Origin: Leisingera sp. ANG-M7
GTDB taxonomy: Bacteria; Pseudomonadota; Alphaproteobacteria; Rhodobacterales; Rhodobacteraceae
Reading direction: 5' to 3'
DNA: 64,000 nucleotides
Assembly: GCF_000813965.1 (NCBI RefSeq)
Contig: NZ_JWLI01000016.1
Coordinates: 186,001-250,000, forward strand
The position numbers and the translations under genes were made by a program. Below are positions 1-10,716 of this stretch, piece after piece (positions within the stretch are counted from its first letter, which is position 1; every line of letters begins with the position of its first letter). The notes under the pieces are model-generated. The model was not told where the DNA came from and ran no database searches. It saw nothing but the letters and a program-made list of their open reading frames with translations.

Positions 1-689
<689 letters not shown>

Positions 690-1250
690 TTATCCGACCT
701 CTTTCATTGCATTCTGTAGGGAGTTGAGCTTGGAGCGGATCGAACTGTCGATCATCTTCGAGCCCACTTTAACGACAAGACCGCCGATGATGGAGGCATC
801 GACGGAAGCATTGATGGTAACTTTCTTGCCCACGCGCTCGGCCAGGGTCTTGGCCAGCTTTTCGCTTTGGGTCTTGGTCAGCGCCTTGGCAGAGACCACC
901 TCGGCGGTGACTTCGCCGCGGGCGTCGGCCAGACGGGCGCGCAGCGCCTCGATCAGCGCGGGCAGCACAAACAGACGGCGCTTGTCGGCCATCAGCGCCA
1001 GGGTGTTGCGCAGCACAGGGTCCAGGCCCATCTTGTCTGCCACCGCGGTGATTGCGGCACCCTGCTCTTCGCGCGACACCAGCGGCGACTGGATCAGGCT
1101 GTTGAGCTCTTCGCTGTCAGCCAGGGCGGCTGCCAGATCATTGATGCTGGTTTCAAGGCTGTCGAGCGCCTTGTTCTCTTCCGCGATGTCGAACACCGCC
1201 GTGGCATAGCGCGCGGCAATGCCTGCAGAAATCGAAGCTGGTTCGGACAC
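690..1250 (-). CDS. atpH: ATP synthase F1 subunit delta
   Basis: The delta subunit forms the peripheral stalk connection between the F1 alpha/beta head and the membrane b subunits. The product is 186 aa, normal for the family, and begins VSEPASISAGIAARYATAVF. I chose GTG 1250 because GGAAGG lies six bases upstream. A longer frame to 1325 lacks the family's N-terminus and has no better ribosome site. It is the first gene of the atp operon, contiguous with atpA, and a candidate promoter lies about 110 bp upstream. Confidence 0.95.
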   Translation of the reverse strand: MSEPASISAGIAARYATAVFDIAEENKALDSLETSINDLAAALADSEELNSLIQSPLVSREEQGAAITAVADKMGLDPVLRNTLALMADKRRLFVLPALIEALRARLADARGEVTAEVVSAKALTKTQSEKLAKTLAERVGKKVTINASVDASIIGGLVVKVGSKMIDSSIRSKLNSLQNAMKEVG

Positions 1251-1625
1251 GTCCACCCTTCCGATATGTTTTTGGCCCCGGTTGGCGTACCTGGCGATCA
1301 GGAGGCGTCCGGGGGCGTGAGACATCCCCCTTGGCAGCGGGGCGTTGAAATCAGCGTGGGTCTAGCAGAGCGGATGCGACCTATCAACTGCCTATAACGG
1401 TAACAGGAAAAAGCATGTTTCGTTTACTTTCAATGGCTTGCAGCAAGTGCGGCCCTTTGACCACAGATGATTTTTAAAAAAGTGCGGCTGAACTGCAGGA
1501 TTTGGCGATTCCGGAAAGCGGCATTTGCGGCAAAAATCGTCACATATGCCCTTTGAACCGCTGTTCCGGGCGCTTCGGAAGGCGCTGCAGCAGTTTCAGG
1601 GAATCGAAATCCGCCACCCTTCGGG
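1251..1625. other. Intergenic region between atpH and a methyltransferase gene
   Basis: This 375-bp stretch holds the presumed atp promoter and leader. The part near 1390-1510 is clearly more A/T-rich than its surroundings, including a T/A run around 1472-1481. I see no convincing gene in it. A small plus-strand frame at 1525-1719 is antisense to the methyltransferase end and has no family features. Confidence 0.6.
1359..1387 (-). promoter_or_regulatory. Candidate sigma-70-type promoter of the atp operon
   Basis: On the minus strand TTGATA (1387-1382) is followed after 17 bases by TAGACC (1364-1359), about 110 bp before the atpH GTG. The -35 matches consensus at five of six positions and the -10 only moderately. 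This is inference from sequence alone. Confidence 0.4.
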
Positions 1626-2372
1626 TCACACCGGTTCCGGCATCGGGTTAGAGAGCCCTTCCAGCACCCGGATGCGGCTGGGGGCCTTGGTGCGGGTCAT
1701 GTGGCCCTTCTGCGGATAGGTCTGTTTGCTGACCTCAACCATGAACACGCCGCCGGCCAGCATTGCGGGCAGCTTGCGGCCCATCTTTTCCAGCATGGCA
1801 CCGGATTTCAGCCAGAACCGTTTGTGGCTGGGAAGCCTGTAGAGCGCTGCCGTGTGCTGCTCGATGGCGAACTGATGCTGCCGCAGCTGCCCCTCCAGCT
1901 GGCGCAGTGTGTAGGGGCGGCCATAGCCGAAAGGTGTCAGATCGGAGCGCGCCCAGAGGCCGGCCCGGTTCGGCACAATGAAAATCGCACGCCCGCCCGG
2001 TCCCAGCACCCGCCAGCATTCCTCCAGCAGCTTGCTGGGGCGTTCCGAAGTTTCCAGCCCGTGCATCACCACCAGCCGGTCGGCGCGGCCGGTGTCGATG
2101 GGCCAGCTGGTCTCCTCGCACAGGACCGAGACATTGGGCAGGCCTGCAGGCCATTGCATCACCCCCTGCGGCCCTGGCATCAGCGCCATAACCCGGCGTG
2201 CTTCCGGCAGGTAAGGACGCAACAGCGGAGCGGCAAAGCCAAAGCCCGCCACGGTCAGCCCCTCTGCCTCTGGCCACAGTTCCAGCAGGCGGCCGCGGAT
2301 CGAAGCCTGCGCCGCACGCCCCAGGGTGCTGCGGTAGTAGAAGTTCCTGAGATCCTGAACATCAAGATGCAT
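1626..2372 (-). CDS. Class I SAM-dependent methyltransferase (type 11-like)
   Basis: The 248-aa product resembles Methyltransf_11 proteins. A glycine-containing first motif ([15 protein letters not shown]) is followed by an acidic stretch and [16 protein letters not shown], the typical post-motif II segment. The substrate is unknown. The ATG at 2372 begins [13 protein letters not shown]; an in-frame extension to 2453 would overlap the divergent gloB start, so I reject it. The C-terminal 70 residues are basic and outside the Rossmann core. It is divergent from gloB with only about 60 bp between starts, an arrangement that suggests shared promoter DNA but not a shared pathway. Confidence 0.85.
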   Translation of the reverse strand: MHLDVQDLRNFYYRSTLGRAAQASIRGRLLELWPEAEGLTVAGFGFAAPLLRPYLPEARRVMALMPGPQGVMQWPAGLPNVSVLCEETSWPIDTGRADRLVVMHGLETSERPSKLLEECWRVLGPGGRAIFIVPNRAGLWARSDLTPFGYGRPYTLRQLEGQLRQHQFAIEQHTAALYRLPSHKRFWLKSGAMLEKMGRKLPAMLAGGVFMVEVSKQTYPQKGHMTRTKAPSRIRVLEGLSNPMPEPV

Positions 2373-2433
2373 TGCGGGCGCCTGCTGCTTCGGCCAATCT
2401 GGGCGCAGTTTAGCAATGTAAAGGCGAATGACC

Positions 2434-3201
2434 ATGCCTCTTGAGATCATCACCCTGCCCTGCCTGTCGGATAACTATGCCTTTTTGATCCATAATCCGG
2501 CCTCCGGGGAGACCGCGCTGGTGGATGCGCCCGAGGCAGGCGCCGTCAAGGCCGCCCTGTCTGAGCGCGGCTGGGGGCTGGACTGGATCCTGCTGACCCA
2601 CCACCACTGGGACCACGTGGACGGTGTGGCGGAGCTGCGCGCGGCTTATGGTGCCAAGGTGATCGGTGCCGCGGTGGACGCGCACCGGCTGCCAGAGCTG
2701 GATATGGCCGTTGCGGACGGCGGCACTTTCACCCTGCTAGGCGAGGAGGTGCAGGTGATGGATGTATCCGGCCACACGGTCGGCCATATCGCCTTTTACA
2801 TGCCCGGCGCCGAGGCGGTTTTCACCGCCGACAGCCTGATGGCGCTGGGCTGCGGGCGGCTTTTTGAAGGCACACCGCAGCAGATGTGGGCCAGCCTGTC
2901 AAAACTTGCCACGCTACCGCCGCAAACTATGGTTTATTCAGGACATGAATACACCCAGACGAACGGTGCCTTTGCGGTCACCGTGGACCCCGGCAACCCG
3001 GCGTTGCAGGCGCGGGTGAGCGATATCGCACAGGCCCGGGAAAACGGTGTCCCGACGGTGCCGTCCTCTTTGCAATTGGAACTTGACACCAATCCCTTCC
3101 TGCGCGCTGCTGACACTGCTGTTAGAGCGCATTTGGGCATGCAAGACGCTGAAGATTCAGAAGTTTTTGCCGAAATTCGCCAGCGGAAGGACAATTTCTG
3201 A
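2434..3201 (+). CDS. gloB: Hydroxyacylglutathione hydrolase (glyoxalase II)
   Basis: The enzyme hydrolyses S-D-lactoylglutathione to D-lactate and glutathione, the second step of methylglyoxal detoxification, in the cytoplasm. The 255-aa product has the metallo-beta-lactamase motif THHHWDH at residues 55-61, later metal ligands in SGHTVGH and SGHEYT, and the C-terminal RQRKDNF found in GloB. ATG 2434 is preferred over ATG 2428 because AAGG at 2421-2424 is nine bases from the former and only three from the latter. No formaldehyde or glutathione partner gene is adjacent. Confidence 0.96.
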   Translation: MPLEIITLPCLSDNYAFLIHNPASGETALVDAPEAGAVKAALSERGWGLDWILLTHHHWDHVDGVAELRAAYGAKVIGAAVDAHRLPELDMAVADGGTFTLLGEEVQVMDVSGHTVGHIAFYMPGAEAVFTADSLMALGCGRLFEGTPQQMWASLSKLATLPPQTMVYSGHEYTQTNGAFAVTVDPGNPALQARVSDIAQARENGVPTVPSSLQLELDTNPFLRAADTAVRAHLGMQDAEDSEVFAEIRQRKDNF

Positions 3202-3377
3202 GCCAATCAAGTGTATCGGGGCGCAACAGCGAGAAAATAATTGTGACCCCAAAATGAAGAAAAGACCTTGAAGCCGGCGCTCTATCAACCAAACTCTAAC
3301 CTTATAAGCACATGGTTGAACTGAGGGGTTGGTTAATACCGCCCCACCGGCCAACCCAAGATCAGAGGAGCACGACC

Positions 3378-5702
3378 GTGCCTTCATTCTCGAGCACCCT
3401 GGAACAGGCCATTCACGCAGCGCTGGCGCTGGCGAATGAACGCCGTCATGAATTTGCAACCCTGGAACATCTGCTTCTGGCCCTGATCGACGAGCCCGAC
3501 GCGGCCCGCGTGATGCGCGCCTGCAGTGTCGACCTGAGTGAATTGCGATCATCGCTGGTGGAGTTCGTGGATGAGGATCTTGCCAACCTTGTGACCGATA
3601 TCGACGGATCGGAGGCGGTGCCGACTGCTGCCTTCCAGCGCGTCATCCAACGCGCCGCGATCCACGTCCAGAGTTCTGGCCGCACTGAGGTAACGGGGGC
3701 GAATGTGCTGGTCGCCATCTTTGCCGAACGCGAGAGCGATGCCGCCTATTTCCTGCAGGACCAGGAGATGACCCGCTATGATGCGGTCAACTTCATTGCC
3801 CATGGCGTCGCCAAGGACCCGGCCTACGGGGAATCCCGCCCCGTAACCGGCGCGACCGAGCAGGAAGAGGACAACCTGACCGCCGCGCCCGAGGGCGAGA
3901 AGAAAGAGTCGGCGCTGGCGAAATACTGCGTCGACCTGAACGCGAAATCCCGCGACGGCGACATCGACCCGCTGATCGGCCGCGATCACGAGGTGGAGCG
4001 CTGCATCCAGGTGCTGTGCCGCCGCCGCAAGAACAACCCGCTGCTGGTGGGCGACCCCGGTGTCGGCAAGACCGCCATCGCGGAAGGCCTGGCGCGCCGC
4101 ATTGTCTCTGGCGAAACCCCGGAGATCCTGTCGGAGACCACGATCTATTCGCTCGACATGGGCGCATTGCTGGCCGGCACCCGTTACCGCGGCGATTTCG
4201 AGGAACGCCTGAAGGCTGTCGTCTCCGAACTGGAGGAACACCCGGACGCGGTGCTGTTCATCGACGAGATCCACACCGTGATCGGTGCCGGCGCCACCTC
4301 TGGCGGTGCGATGGATGCGTCCAACCTGCTGAAACCTGCGCTGCAGGGCGGCAAGCTGCGCACCATGGGCTCCACCACCTACAAGGAGTTCCGCCAGCAC
4401 TTCGAGAAGGACCGCGCGCTGTCCCGCCGGTTCCAGAAGATCGACGTGAACGAGCCGACGGTGGAGGATTCCATCGAGATCCTGAAGGGCCTGAAACCCT
4501 ATTTCGAGGAGCATCACGGCATCAAGTTCACCGGCGATGCAATCAAGACCGCGGTGGAGCTGTCGGCGCGCTACATCAACGACCGCAAGCTGCCGGACAA
4601 GGCCATCGACGTGATCGACGAGGCCGGCGCCGCGCAGCATCTGATCATCGAGAGCAAGCGCCGCAAGACCATCGGCGTCAAGGAGATCGAGGCTGTCGTG
4701 GCGAAGATCGCCCGCATCCCGCCCAAGAACGTCTCCAAGGACGATGCCGAGGTGCTGAAGGATCTGGAGAAGTCGCTGAAACGCGTGGTCTTCGGCCAGG
4801 ACGATGCCATCACCGCCCTGTCGAGCGCTATCAAGTTGGCCCGTGCCGGCCTGCGCGAACCGGAAAAGCCGATTGGCAACTACCTGTTTGCAGGTCCCAC
4901 CGGTGTCGGCAAAACCGAGGTCGCGAAACAGCTGGCGGATCAGCTGGGCGTCGAGCTGCTGCGCTTCGACATGTCGGAATACATGGAGAAACATGCGGTT
5001 TCCCGCCTGATCGGCGCGCCTCCGGGCTATGTCGGGTTTGATCAGGGCGGCCTTCTGACGGATGGTGTTGACCAGCACCCGCACTGCGTGCTGCTGCTGG
5101 ATGAGATCGAGAAGGCGCACCCGGATGTCTACAACATCCTGCTGCAGGTGATGGATAACGGCCAGCTGACCGACCACAACGGCCGCACCGTGAACTTCCG
5201 CAACGTGATCCTGATCATGACCTCCAACGCGGGCGCATCGGAGCAGGCGAAGGCCGCCATCGGCTTTGGCCGCGACCGCCGCGAGGGTGAGGACACCGCC
5301 GCCATTGAGCGCACCTTCACACCGGAGTTCCGCAACCGCCTGGATGCGGTGATCTCCTTCGCGCCGCTGGGCAAAGAGGTGATCCTGCAGGTGGTCGAGA
5401 AGTTCGTGCTGCAGCTGGAAGCGCAGCTGATGGACCGCAACGTCTCGATCGAACTGACCCGCAAGGCTGCCGAATGGCTGGCCGACAAGGGTTACGACGA
5501 CCGTATGGGCGCGCGTCCCCTGGGCCGGGTCATTCAGGAGCACATCAAGAAACCGCTGGCCGAAGAGCTGCTGTTCGGCAAGCTGACCAAGGGCGGCGTG
5601 GTCCAGGTCGGCATCAAGGATGGCAAATTGGACCTGCGACTGGAAGGCCCGAGCAAGCCGCGGATCTCTGGCGACAAGCCGCCGCTTCTGACCGCGGACT
5701 GA
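3378..5702 (+). CDS. clpA: ATP-dependent Clp protease ATP-binding subunit ClpA
   Basis: ClpA is the AAA+ unfoldase that feeds substrates to ClpP. The 774-aa product has an N-terminal Clp-N repeat domain (about 1-145), a first AAA module with GDPGVGKT near residue 225 and VLFIDEIH, and a second with GPTGVGKT near 506 and [18 protein letters not shown] near 626 supplies the IGF loop that docks on ClpP. The start is GTG 3378, seven bases after AGAGGAG; the frame extends upstream to 3312 without family similarity. No clpS adaptor gene lies next to it. It ends in a TGATG overlap with the M23 peptidase gene. Confidence 0.97.
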   Translation: MPSFSSTLEQAIHAALALANERRHEFATLEHLLLALIDEPDAARVMRACSVDLSELRSSLVEFVDEDLANLVTDIDGSEAVPTAAFQRVIQRAAIHVQSSGRTEVTGANVLVAIFAERESDAAYFLQDQEMTRYDAVNFIAHGVAKDPAYGESRPVTGATEQEEDNLTAAPEGEKKESALAKYCVDLNAKSRDGDIDPLIGRDHEVERCIQVLCRRRKNNPLLVGDPGVGKTAIAEGLARRIVSGETPEILSETTIYSLDMGALLAGTRYRGDFEERLKAVVSELEEHPDAVLFIDEIHTVIGAGATSGGAMDASNLLKPALQGGKLRTMGSTTYKEFRQHFEKDRALSRRFQKIDVNEPTVEDSIEILKGLKPYFEEHHGIKFTGDAIKTAVELSARYINDRKLPDKAIDVIDEAGAAQHLIIESKRRKTIGVKEIEAVVAKIARIPPKNVSKDDAEVLKDLEKSLKRVVFGQDDAITALSSAIKLARAGLREPEKPIGNYLFAGPTGVGKTEVAKQLADQLGVELLRFDMSEYMEKHAVSRLIGAPPGYVGFDQGGLLTDGVDQHPHCVLLLDEIEKAHPDVYNILLQVMDNGQLTDHNGRTVNFRNVILIMTSNAGASEQAKAAIGFGRDRREGEDTAAIERTFTPEFRNRLDAVISFAPLGKEVILQVVEKFVLQLEAQLMDRNVSIELTRKAAEWLADKGYDDRMGARPLGRVIQEHIKKPLAEELLFGKLTKGGVVQVGIKDGKLDLRLEGPSKPRISGDKPPLLTAD

Positions 5703-6673
5703 TGCGCCTCCTAGCGCTGATGACATCCTTATCGCTCGCCGCGCCTGCCGCGGCGGGCGATTTGGTTTTGCAGTTCCCGCTGGACTGTACCCTGGGCGAG
5801 GACTGCCGCATCCAGCAATTCGTGGACCGCGACCCCGGTAAGGGGGCCACGGATTTCACCTGCGGCACGCTCAGCTATGACGGGCACAAGGGCACTGACA
5901 TCGCCCTGCCCTACCTTTCGGACATGCAGGCAGGCGTTCAGGTGCGTGCGGCCGCGGACGGGGTTGTGCTGGGCACCCGCAACACAATGGCGGACCAGTA
6001 TGCCACAGCGGATAATGCAGACAGCATCGACGGCAAGGAATGCGGCAATGGCGTGGTGCTGCGCCATGGCGGCGGCTGGGAGACCCAGTACTGCCACATG
6101 AAGCGCGGTTCGGTGCTGGTGGAGAACGGCCAGAAGGTGAAGGCCGGTGATGTTCTGGGCGAGGTTGGCCTTTCTGGCAAGACCCAGTTCCCGCATCTGC
6201 ATCTGTCAGTGCGCAAGGACGGTGCGGTCGTGGATCCGTTTTCCCCAGGCGCACTGGACACCTGCGGCAGCCCCGCAGCGCAAACACTTTGGGCTGATCC
6301 CCTGCCCTACCAGCCAGGCGGGCTGATCGGAGCTGGTTTTTCCACTGCCGTTCCGGAGTTCGACGCAATTCAGGCCGGCACCGCCAATCAGGCGCCACTG
6401 GCTGCGGATGCGCCTGCACTGGTGTTCTGGGCCTATGCCTATGGCAGCCAGGCCGGCGACCGGCTGGAACTGAACGTAACAGGGCCGGGCGGCGAGCTGG
6501 TCTCCCACAGCGAGGCGCTGGAGCGGACACAGGCTCAGTTGTTCCGCGCCGCCGGGCGGCGCCTGCGCGGCGGGCAATGGCCTGCGGGCAGCTATACCGG
6601 TGTAGCCCGGTTGCTCCGGGACGGTCAGGAGATTGCCCGCTTCGCCCGCAGCATGACTGTAGCGGCCCAATAA
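5702..6673 (+). CDS. M23 (LytM) family metallopeptidase, exported
   Basis: This is a predicted periplasmic zinc endopeptidase or regulator acting on peptidoglycan cross-bridges. The 323-aa product starts with a short signal peptide (residues 1-19, ending APAAAG). The LytM metal ligands are complete: HKGTD supplies H62 and D66, and HLHLS supplies H165 and H167. The last 120 residues form a beta-rich tail of unknown role. The ATG overlaps the clpA stop (TGATG), implying translational coupling, although no functional link with ClpA is established. The longer in-frame extension lies wholly inside clpA and is rejected. Confidence 0.9.
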   Translation: MRLLALMTSLSLAAPAAAGDLVLQFPLDCTLGEDCRIQQFVDRDPGKGATDFTCGTLSYDGHKGTDIALPYLSDMQAGVQVRAAADGVVLGTRNTMADQYATADNADSIDGKECGNGVVLRHGGGWETQYCHMKRGSVLVENGQKVKAGDVLGEVGLSGKTQFPHLHLSVRKDGAVVDPFSPGALDTCGSPAAQTLWADPLPYQPGGLIGAGFSTAVPEFDAIQAGTANQAPLAADAPALVFWAYAYGSQAGDRLELNVTGPGGELVSHSEALERTQAQLFRAAGRRLRGGQWPAGSYTGVARLLRDGQEIARFARSMTVAAQ

Positions 6674-7005
6674 CGCGCCCGGGAAACCGACCTGGAGCCG
6701 CAGCGCGGCTGCCTGGCCCAACGGGCGCAGCCGTCATTGCAAGGGCGAATTAGCTTCGGCCGCGAGCCTCCCGCGCCTGCATATGGTGCTTGGACTGAGG
6801 CCGGAAATCCACCTGCTGGATTTGATAAAGCCCGCATCCGCAATAGTTTATAGCTAGCCCTGCTGCCCGGCGGGGCCGCAACCCGCGTGTAACTAGTAGC
6901 TTGTCTCCATTAGTGAAGCGGGTTGCACCTTGCTGTGGCCGCAGGACAGGCAGACGCCGGCCACCAGCAACCTGGCCTTGTGGTCATCCGGCACAGTTAT
7001 CCGGT
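6674..7005. other. Convergent intergenic region, no gene seen
   Basis: These 332 bp separate the convergent M23 and OmpA-like genes. Besides the hairpin at 6706-6733 I see nothing that resembles a gene, RNA or repeat. Confidence 0.6.
6706..6733 (+). terminator. Weak terminator-like hairpin after the M23 gene
   Basis: CGGCTGC at 6706-6712 can pair with GCAGCCG at 6727-6733 over a 14-base loop, about 30 bp after the stop codon. There is no T tract, so a Rho-independent role is uncertain. Confidence 0.3.
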
Positions 7006-8847
7006 TCATTTTTCAGTGAATTTCAACTCGATCCGGCGGTTTTGCGCACGCGCCTCCGGTGTGTCTTCCGGGTTCACCGGCTGATATTCCCCGAAACCGT
7101 TGGCCGCCAGCCGCGAGGGCGGCACGCCCAGCGCCTCAACCATGTAGCGCACGACAGACAGCGCCCGGCCTTGGCTGAGCTCCCAGTTGTCGGCAAATTT
7201 CGGATGCACTCCCAAAGGCGTATTGTCGGTGTGCCCGTCCACCCGGATGATCCAGTTGATCTCCGGCGGGATCGCAGTCATCACGCTTTGCAGGATCGAC
7301 ACCACCTTGGCGATCTCCACCCGGCCCGCAGGCGACAGGGTGGCGCTGCCGGGTGGGAACAGCACCTCGGAGGCAAAGACAAAGCGGTCGCCCTGGATGC
7401 GGACGCCCTCCTGCGTGCCCAGCAGGTCGCGCAGGCGTCCGAAGAACTCTGAGCGGTAGCGCTCCAGGTCCTGTGCCTTGGCGGTAAGCGCCTCCGCTTC
7501 GGCCTCCAGCCGCTTGCGCTCCTGCTCTTCCAGCAGCCGCCGCTTGCGTTCTTCGGATGCCGCGCGGGCCAGGGCCGCGTTCAGGTCCTGGCCGAGGTTC
7601 TGCAACTGCACCTGCTGCGCCGCGTCGCGGGCCTGATAGTCGTCGAGGATGGCCTGCAGTCCGCCCAGCTGTTCGCGCAAGGCCGCGACCTGCTGATTGA
7701 GCAGCGCGGTTTCGCGGCGGGCCTCTTCTGACACGGCCTGCTCTTGCGACAGCGCGTCCCGCGCCTGCGCCAGCAGGGCGGCGCGTTCTTCGGCCCGGGT
7801 CAACTGCTCAGCGGCGCTGGCTTCTGCAGTCTCCTGCGCGGCCAGTGCGGCGAGCAGGCGCTGGCGCAGGACATCCAGGTCTTCCGACTGGGTTTCCGCC
7901 GCGACCAGAGCTGCCTTGGCCGCGGCCAGTTCAGCTTCCAGCCGCCCGGCCTCAGCGTCTGAGCCTGCACGTGCGGTTTCCAGTTCAGAGAGCTGCGCAT
8001 CCAGCTGCTTTCGCGCCGCCTCTGCCGCGGCCAGCAGGGTCAGGGTGTCCTCCGCCTGCTGACGCTGCGCCTCCAAGGCCAGGGTCATGGCGGTCAGTTC
8101 GGCATCCGCCGACTGCAGTTTTTCGCGCAAGGCTTCGGCGGCTGCGGCCTCCAGCAACCGGGCTGTTTCCTCCGCATTCAGTTGCTCCTGCAGGCCCGCG
8201 ATTTCTTCAGTTCTCGCGGCTTGCTCCGATTCAAGGCTGGCGATCAGCGCCTCCATTGCCTCGCGCTCGGCCGCCGCCAGCCGGGCGGCTTCTGCCTGGG
8301 CATCGATTTCGCCGCGGGCCTGGGCCAACGCGAGGTTCAGGGCGTCCTGCTCGCTGAGGAGTGCGGCGCGGGCTGCCTCGAGGGTTTCGCGTTCGGCGTC
8401 CAGATCCGCAACCCGCGCCTGGGCGGCGTCGCGGCTGGCGATCAGAGCCGCCACTTGGGCCTCGAAACTGGTGATGCGGCTGGCAGCCTCGGCCAGTTCT
8501 CCGGCCTGGCGGTCGCGTTCAGCCGTCAGCGAGGTGATCAGGCTGCGGGCATGCGCCAGATCCTGTTCCGCCGTGTTGAGGGTCGAGGTCAATGCCCCCA
8601 GCCGGGCGTTCAGCCGGCTGTTCTCGCGTTCCTCAAGCCCCAGTGCTGAGGCCAGTGCGCGGACCTCGGCGGAGAGTTCATCCAGCTGGCTTTCCTGTCC
8701 GGTGATGGTTTCGCGCAGCACGAATTGCACTACCATGAAGATGGTCAGCACAAACATCAGAACCAGCAGCAGCCCGGTCATGGCATCGACGAAGCCGGGC
8801 CAGATCGAGGCCTGGAACCGCTGCCCTGTGCGCCGGGAAAGGGCCAT
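7006..8847 (-). CDS. MotB/OmpA-like inner-membrane protein with long coiled coil
   Basis: The 613-aa product has one N-terminal membrane segment (about 17-45, starting at WPGFVDAMTGLLLVL, the MotB-like position). A very long Ala/Glu/Gln-rich coiled coil (about 50-460) follows, then a C-terminal OmpA peptidoglycan-binding domain with DGHTDNTPLG near residue 540. It is probably the stator B-type partner of the ExbB-like protein encoded three bases upstream, spanning from the inner membrane to peptidoglycan. Flagellar MotB is much shorter and no flagellar genes are nearby. The coil explains the strongly repetitive composition and the long spurious frames on the other strand. Confidence 0.85.
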   Translation of the reverse strand: MALSRRTGQRFQASIWPGFVDAMTGLLLVLMFVLTIFMVVQFVLRETITGQESQLDELSAEVRALASALGLEERENSRLNARLGALTSTLNTAEQDLAHARSLITSLTAERDRQAGELAEAASRITSFEAQVAALIASRDAAQARVADLDAERETLEAARAALLSEQDALNLALAQARGEIDAQAEAARLAAAEREAMEALIASLESEQAARTEEIAGLQEQLNAEETARLLEAAAAEALREKLQSADAELTAMTLALEAQRQQAEDTLTLLAAAEAARKQLDAQLSELETARAGSDAEAGRLEAELAAAKAALVAAETQSEDLDVLRQRLLAALAAQETAEASAAEQLTRAEERAALLAQARDALSQEQAVSEEARRETALLNQQVAALREQLGGLQAILDDYQARDAAQQVQLQNLGQDLNAALARAASEERKRRLLEEQERKRLEAEAEALTAKAQDLERYRSEFFGRLRDLLGTQEGVRIQGDRFVFASEVLFPPGSATLSPAGRVEIAKVVSILQSVMTAIPPEINWIIRVDGHTDNTPLGVHPKFADNWELSQGRALSVVRYMVEALGVPPSRLAANGFGEYQPVNPEDTPEARAQNRRIELKFTEK

Positions 8848-8850
8848 CCG

Positions 8851-10041
8851 TTATTCCCCCGGGCCCCGGTCCGGCAGACCGCCGCGGGACAGTCCGCGCG
8901 GACGCGCGAAGGCCTTGATCATCAGGTCGATATCCTTGCGCAGTTCGGCCAGGCTCTCCTGGCGGCCTGCGGAGATTTCTTCGAGGATGCGCAGCATCTG
9001 CACGTCGATGGAGCGCAGCCGCATCCGGCTTTCGGCGTCGATGCCGCCGTGCTCTCCCTGCGCGCGCAGGATCTCGGTCAGCGCCTCCTGCCCTACCGCA
9101 ACCCGGTCCAGTGCCGCGGTGATGGTGCCGGTCTGATCCTGGCGGCGGTTCATTTCCTGAATGGTTTCCACCAGCTCGGTTAGCCGCTGGTCCACCGCTG
9201 CGCGGCCTTCGGCAGTCTCGACAAACATTTCCTGAAGCATCTCCATCTGCTCCGCCATGGTGTCGAGCACCTGGGAAACCACGCCGCTTTCGCCGGCGCC
9301 CTCCTCGCCTGAGGAGAAGCTGACGCGGGTGATGGAGGAAAGCCATTCCTCCAGCTCGCGGTAAAAGCGGTTCTGGCCATGGCCCGCAAACAGCTCCAGC
9401 AGGCCGACGATCAGCGATCCGGCAAGGCCCAGCAGCGAGGAAGCGAAGGCCACGCCCATGCCGCCCAGCTGCGCTTCAAGGCCTGTCATCAGGCGGTTGA
9501 AAACCGACAGGCCTTCTTCGCCCTCCTGCGGCGCCAGGCTGCGGATGGTGTCGACGACGGCGGGAACGGTGGTGGCAAGGCCGTAGAACGTGCCGAGAAG
9601 GCCCAGGAAAATCAGCAAGTTGACGATATACCGGGTGATTTCGCGGTCTTCGTCAATACGGCTGGCCACCGAGTCCAGTATGGAGCGGGTGGAGGCCGAA
9701 CCCAGCTGCATCCGGGCGCTGCGCGAGCCCAGGAGCGAGGCCAGAGGCGCCAGTATCGAGGGCGGGCGGCGGTGCTCCTGATTGTCGCCGCCGGCAAAGC
9801 GTTCGATCCAGCGCACCGAGCCGATCAGCTGCACCACCTGCCAGAAGCAGGCCAGCACCCCGATCACAAAGACAAAGACGATGAACCCGTTGAGCCAAGG
9901 ATTGGCCTGGAACACCGGCAGCACCCGCGGCAGCGCCACAAAGGCGCCAAACCCGGATAGCCCCAGCGCGATCAGCATCATGATGATCTGCCGCACCGGC
10001 TGGGAGAACTGCGGCCGGGTCTTACGGTCTGGCTGCGCCAT
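8851..10041 (-). CDS. MotA/TolQ/ExbB-type proton channel-like protein
   Basis: The 396-aa product has four hydrophobic segments (about 18-40, 53-75, 135-160 and 195-225). Between the last two lies a segment with GLLGTFYGLATTVPAVVD and GMGVAFASSLLGLAGS, characteristic of the MotA/TolQ/ExbB channel family. The C-terminal 160 residues are a soluble predicted helical tail facing the cytoplasm. The OmpA-like gene follows after three bases, so the two form a bicistronic ion-driven A/B stator pair. The cargo of the motor is unknown; TolR, TonB and zorC/D/E genes are all absent. Confidence 0.85.
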   Translation of the reverse strand: MAQPDRKTRPQFSQPVRQIIMMLIALGLSGFGAFVALPRVLPVFQANPWLNGFIVFVFVIGVLACFWQVVQLIGSVRWIERFAGGDNQEHRRPPSILAPLASLLGSRSARMQLGSASTRSILDSVASRIDEDREITRYIVNLLIFLGLLGTFYGLATTVPAVVDTIRSLAPQEGEEGLSVFNRLMTGLEAQLGGMGVAFASSLLGLAGSLIVGLLELFAGHGQNRFYRELEEWLSSITRVSFSSGEEGAGESGVVSQVLDTMAEQMEMLQEMFVETAEGRAAVDQRLTELVETIQEMNRRQDQTGTITAALDRVAVGQEALTEILRAQGEHGGIDAESRMRLRSIDVQMLRILEEISAGRQESLAELRKDIDLMIKAFARPRGLSRGGLPDRGPGE

Positions 10042-10118
10042 TTCCTGTGGCTCCTGACACTTTTGTCTGCTCGTGTTGCCACGCAGCCTATAAGCAAAGT
10101 GTCAGAACCGCCAAGGCT

Positions 10119-10649
10119 TTATGCGGTGATTTCCCGCACCCGGCTTGCCAGCCAGTCCAGATCGCTGTCATGCAGGCCGATCTCGGCCAGGTGCTCCGCC
10201 GTGTTATAAAGGTATTCGGTGTTGGGACCGCGGCCGCCCACGGCATGGGCGATGATCTGGGCCTGATCCTCCAGGCTGAGGCCGCCGCAGTACTGCACAT
10301 GATGCGGGTCGATCACGTAGGTGACGGCGGTGACCAAGGCACCATCCGCCAGTTCCACCTTGAGGTCGCGCTCCAGATAGGCCGAGGAGATCAGCTCGCG
10401 CTCCCGCAGCTCTGCCAGGGTCTGTTCCTCGTTGCCCGTTTCGACAGCCAGGGCAATGCCCTTGCAATGGGCGTCTTGAACGGCATCCAGCGCCAGCACC
10501 AGGCCGGGCTTTTCCTCGCTGCCGCGGTGGTGGATCGAGGACATGCAGAAGGACCGGGCATAACCGTGCAGCACCGCGACCTCGCGCCGCGCCACCGGGA
10601 AACCGGGGTTCCAAAGAAGTGATCCGTATCCGAAAACCCACATTGTCAT
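10119..10649 (-). CDS. ChaC-like gamma-glutamylcyclotransferase
   Basis: This family cleaves glutathione to 5-oxoproline and Cys-Gly. The 176-aa product begins MTMWVFGYGSLLWNPGF, the ChaC glycine-rich loop, and carries the LRERELISSAYLER region where the family's catalytic glutamate lies. ATG 10649 and ATG 10643 are both possible; the first is better spaced from GGAAAGG. Earlier in-frame codons overlap the divergent DUF2125 gene and are rejected. The gene stands alone on the minus strand and its link to glutathione turnover rests on the family. Confidence 0.88.
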   Translation of the reverse strand: MTMWVFGYGSLLWNPGFPVARREVAVLHGYARSFCMSSIHHRGSEEKPGLVLALDAVQDAHCKGIALAVETGNEEQTLAELRERELISSAYLERDLKVELADGALVTAVTYVIDPHHVQYCGGLSLEDQAQIIAHAVGGRGPNTEYLYNTAEHLAEIGLHDSDLDWLASRVREITA

Positions 10650-10716
10650 GTCATCTGGCCCTTTCCGTGCCCTCCCTATAAACAGCAATCCTGACCCGGA
10701 CAAAAGAGGCTATGCG

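Noticed and set aside
3549-5726. Very long open frame (725 codons) on the minus strand opposite clpA
   Set aside because: It is a shadow of the clpA codon pattern in high-GC DNA: no family motifs, no ribosome site, and the plus strand is unmistakably ClpA.
7006-10041. Zorya anti-phage system (ZorAB-like pair)
   Set aside because: No zorC, zorD or zorE genes follow; the neighbour is a ChaC gene, and the pair looks like a stable core-genome unit.
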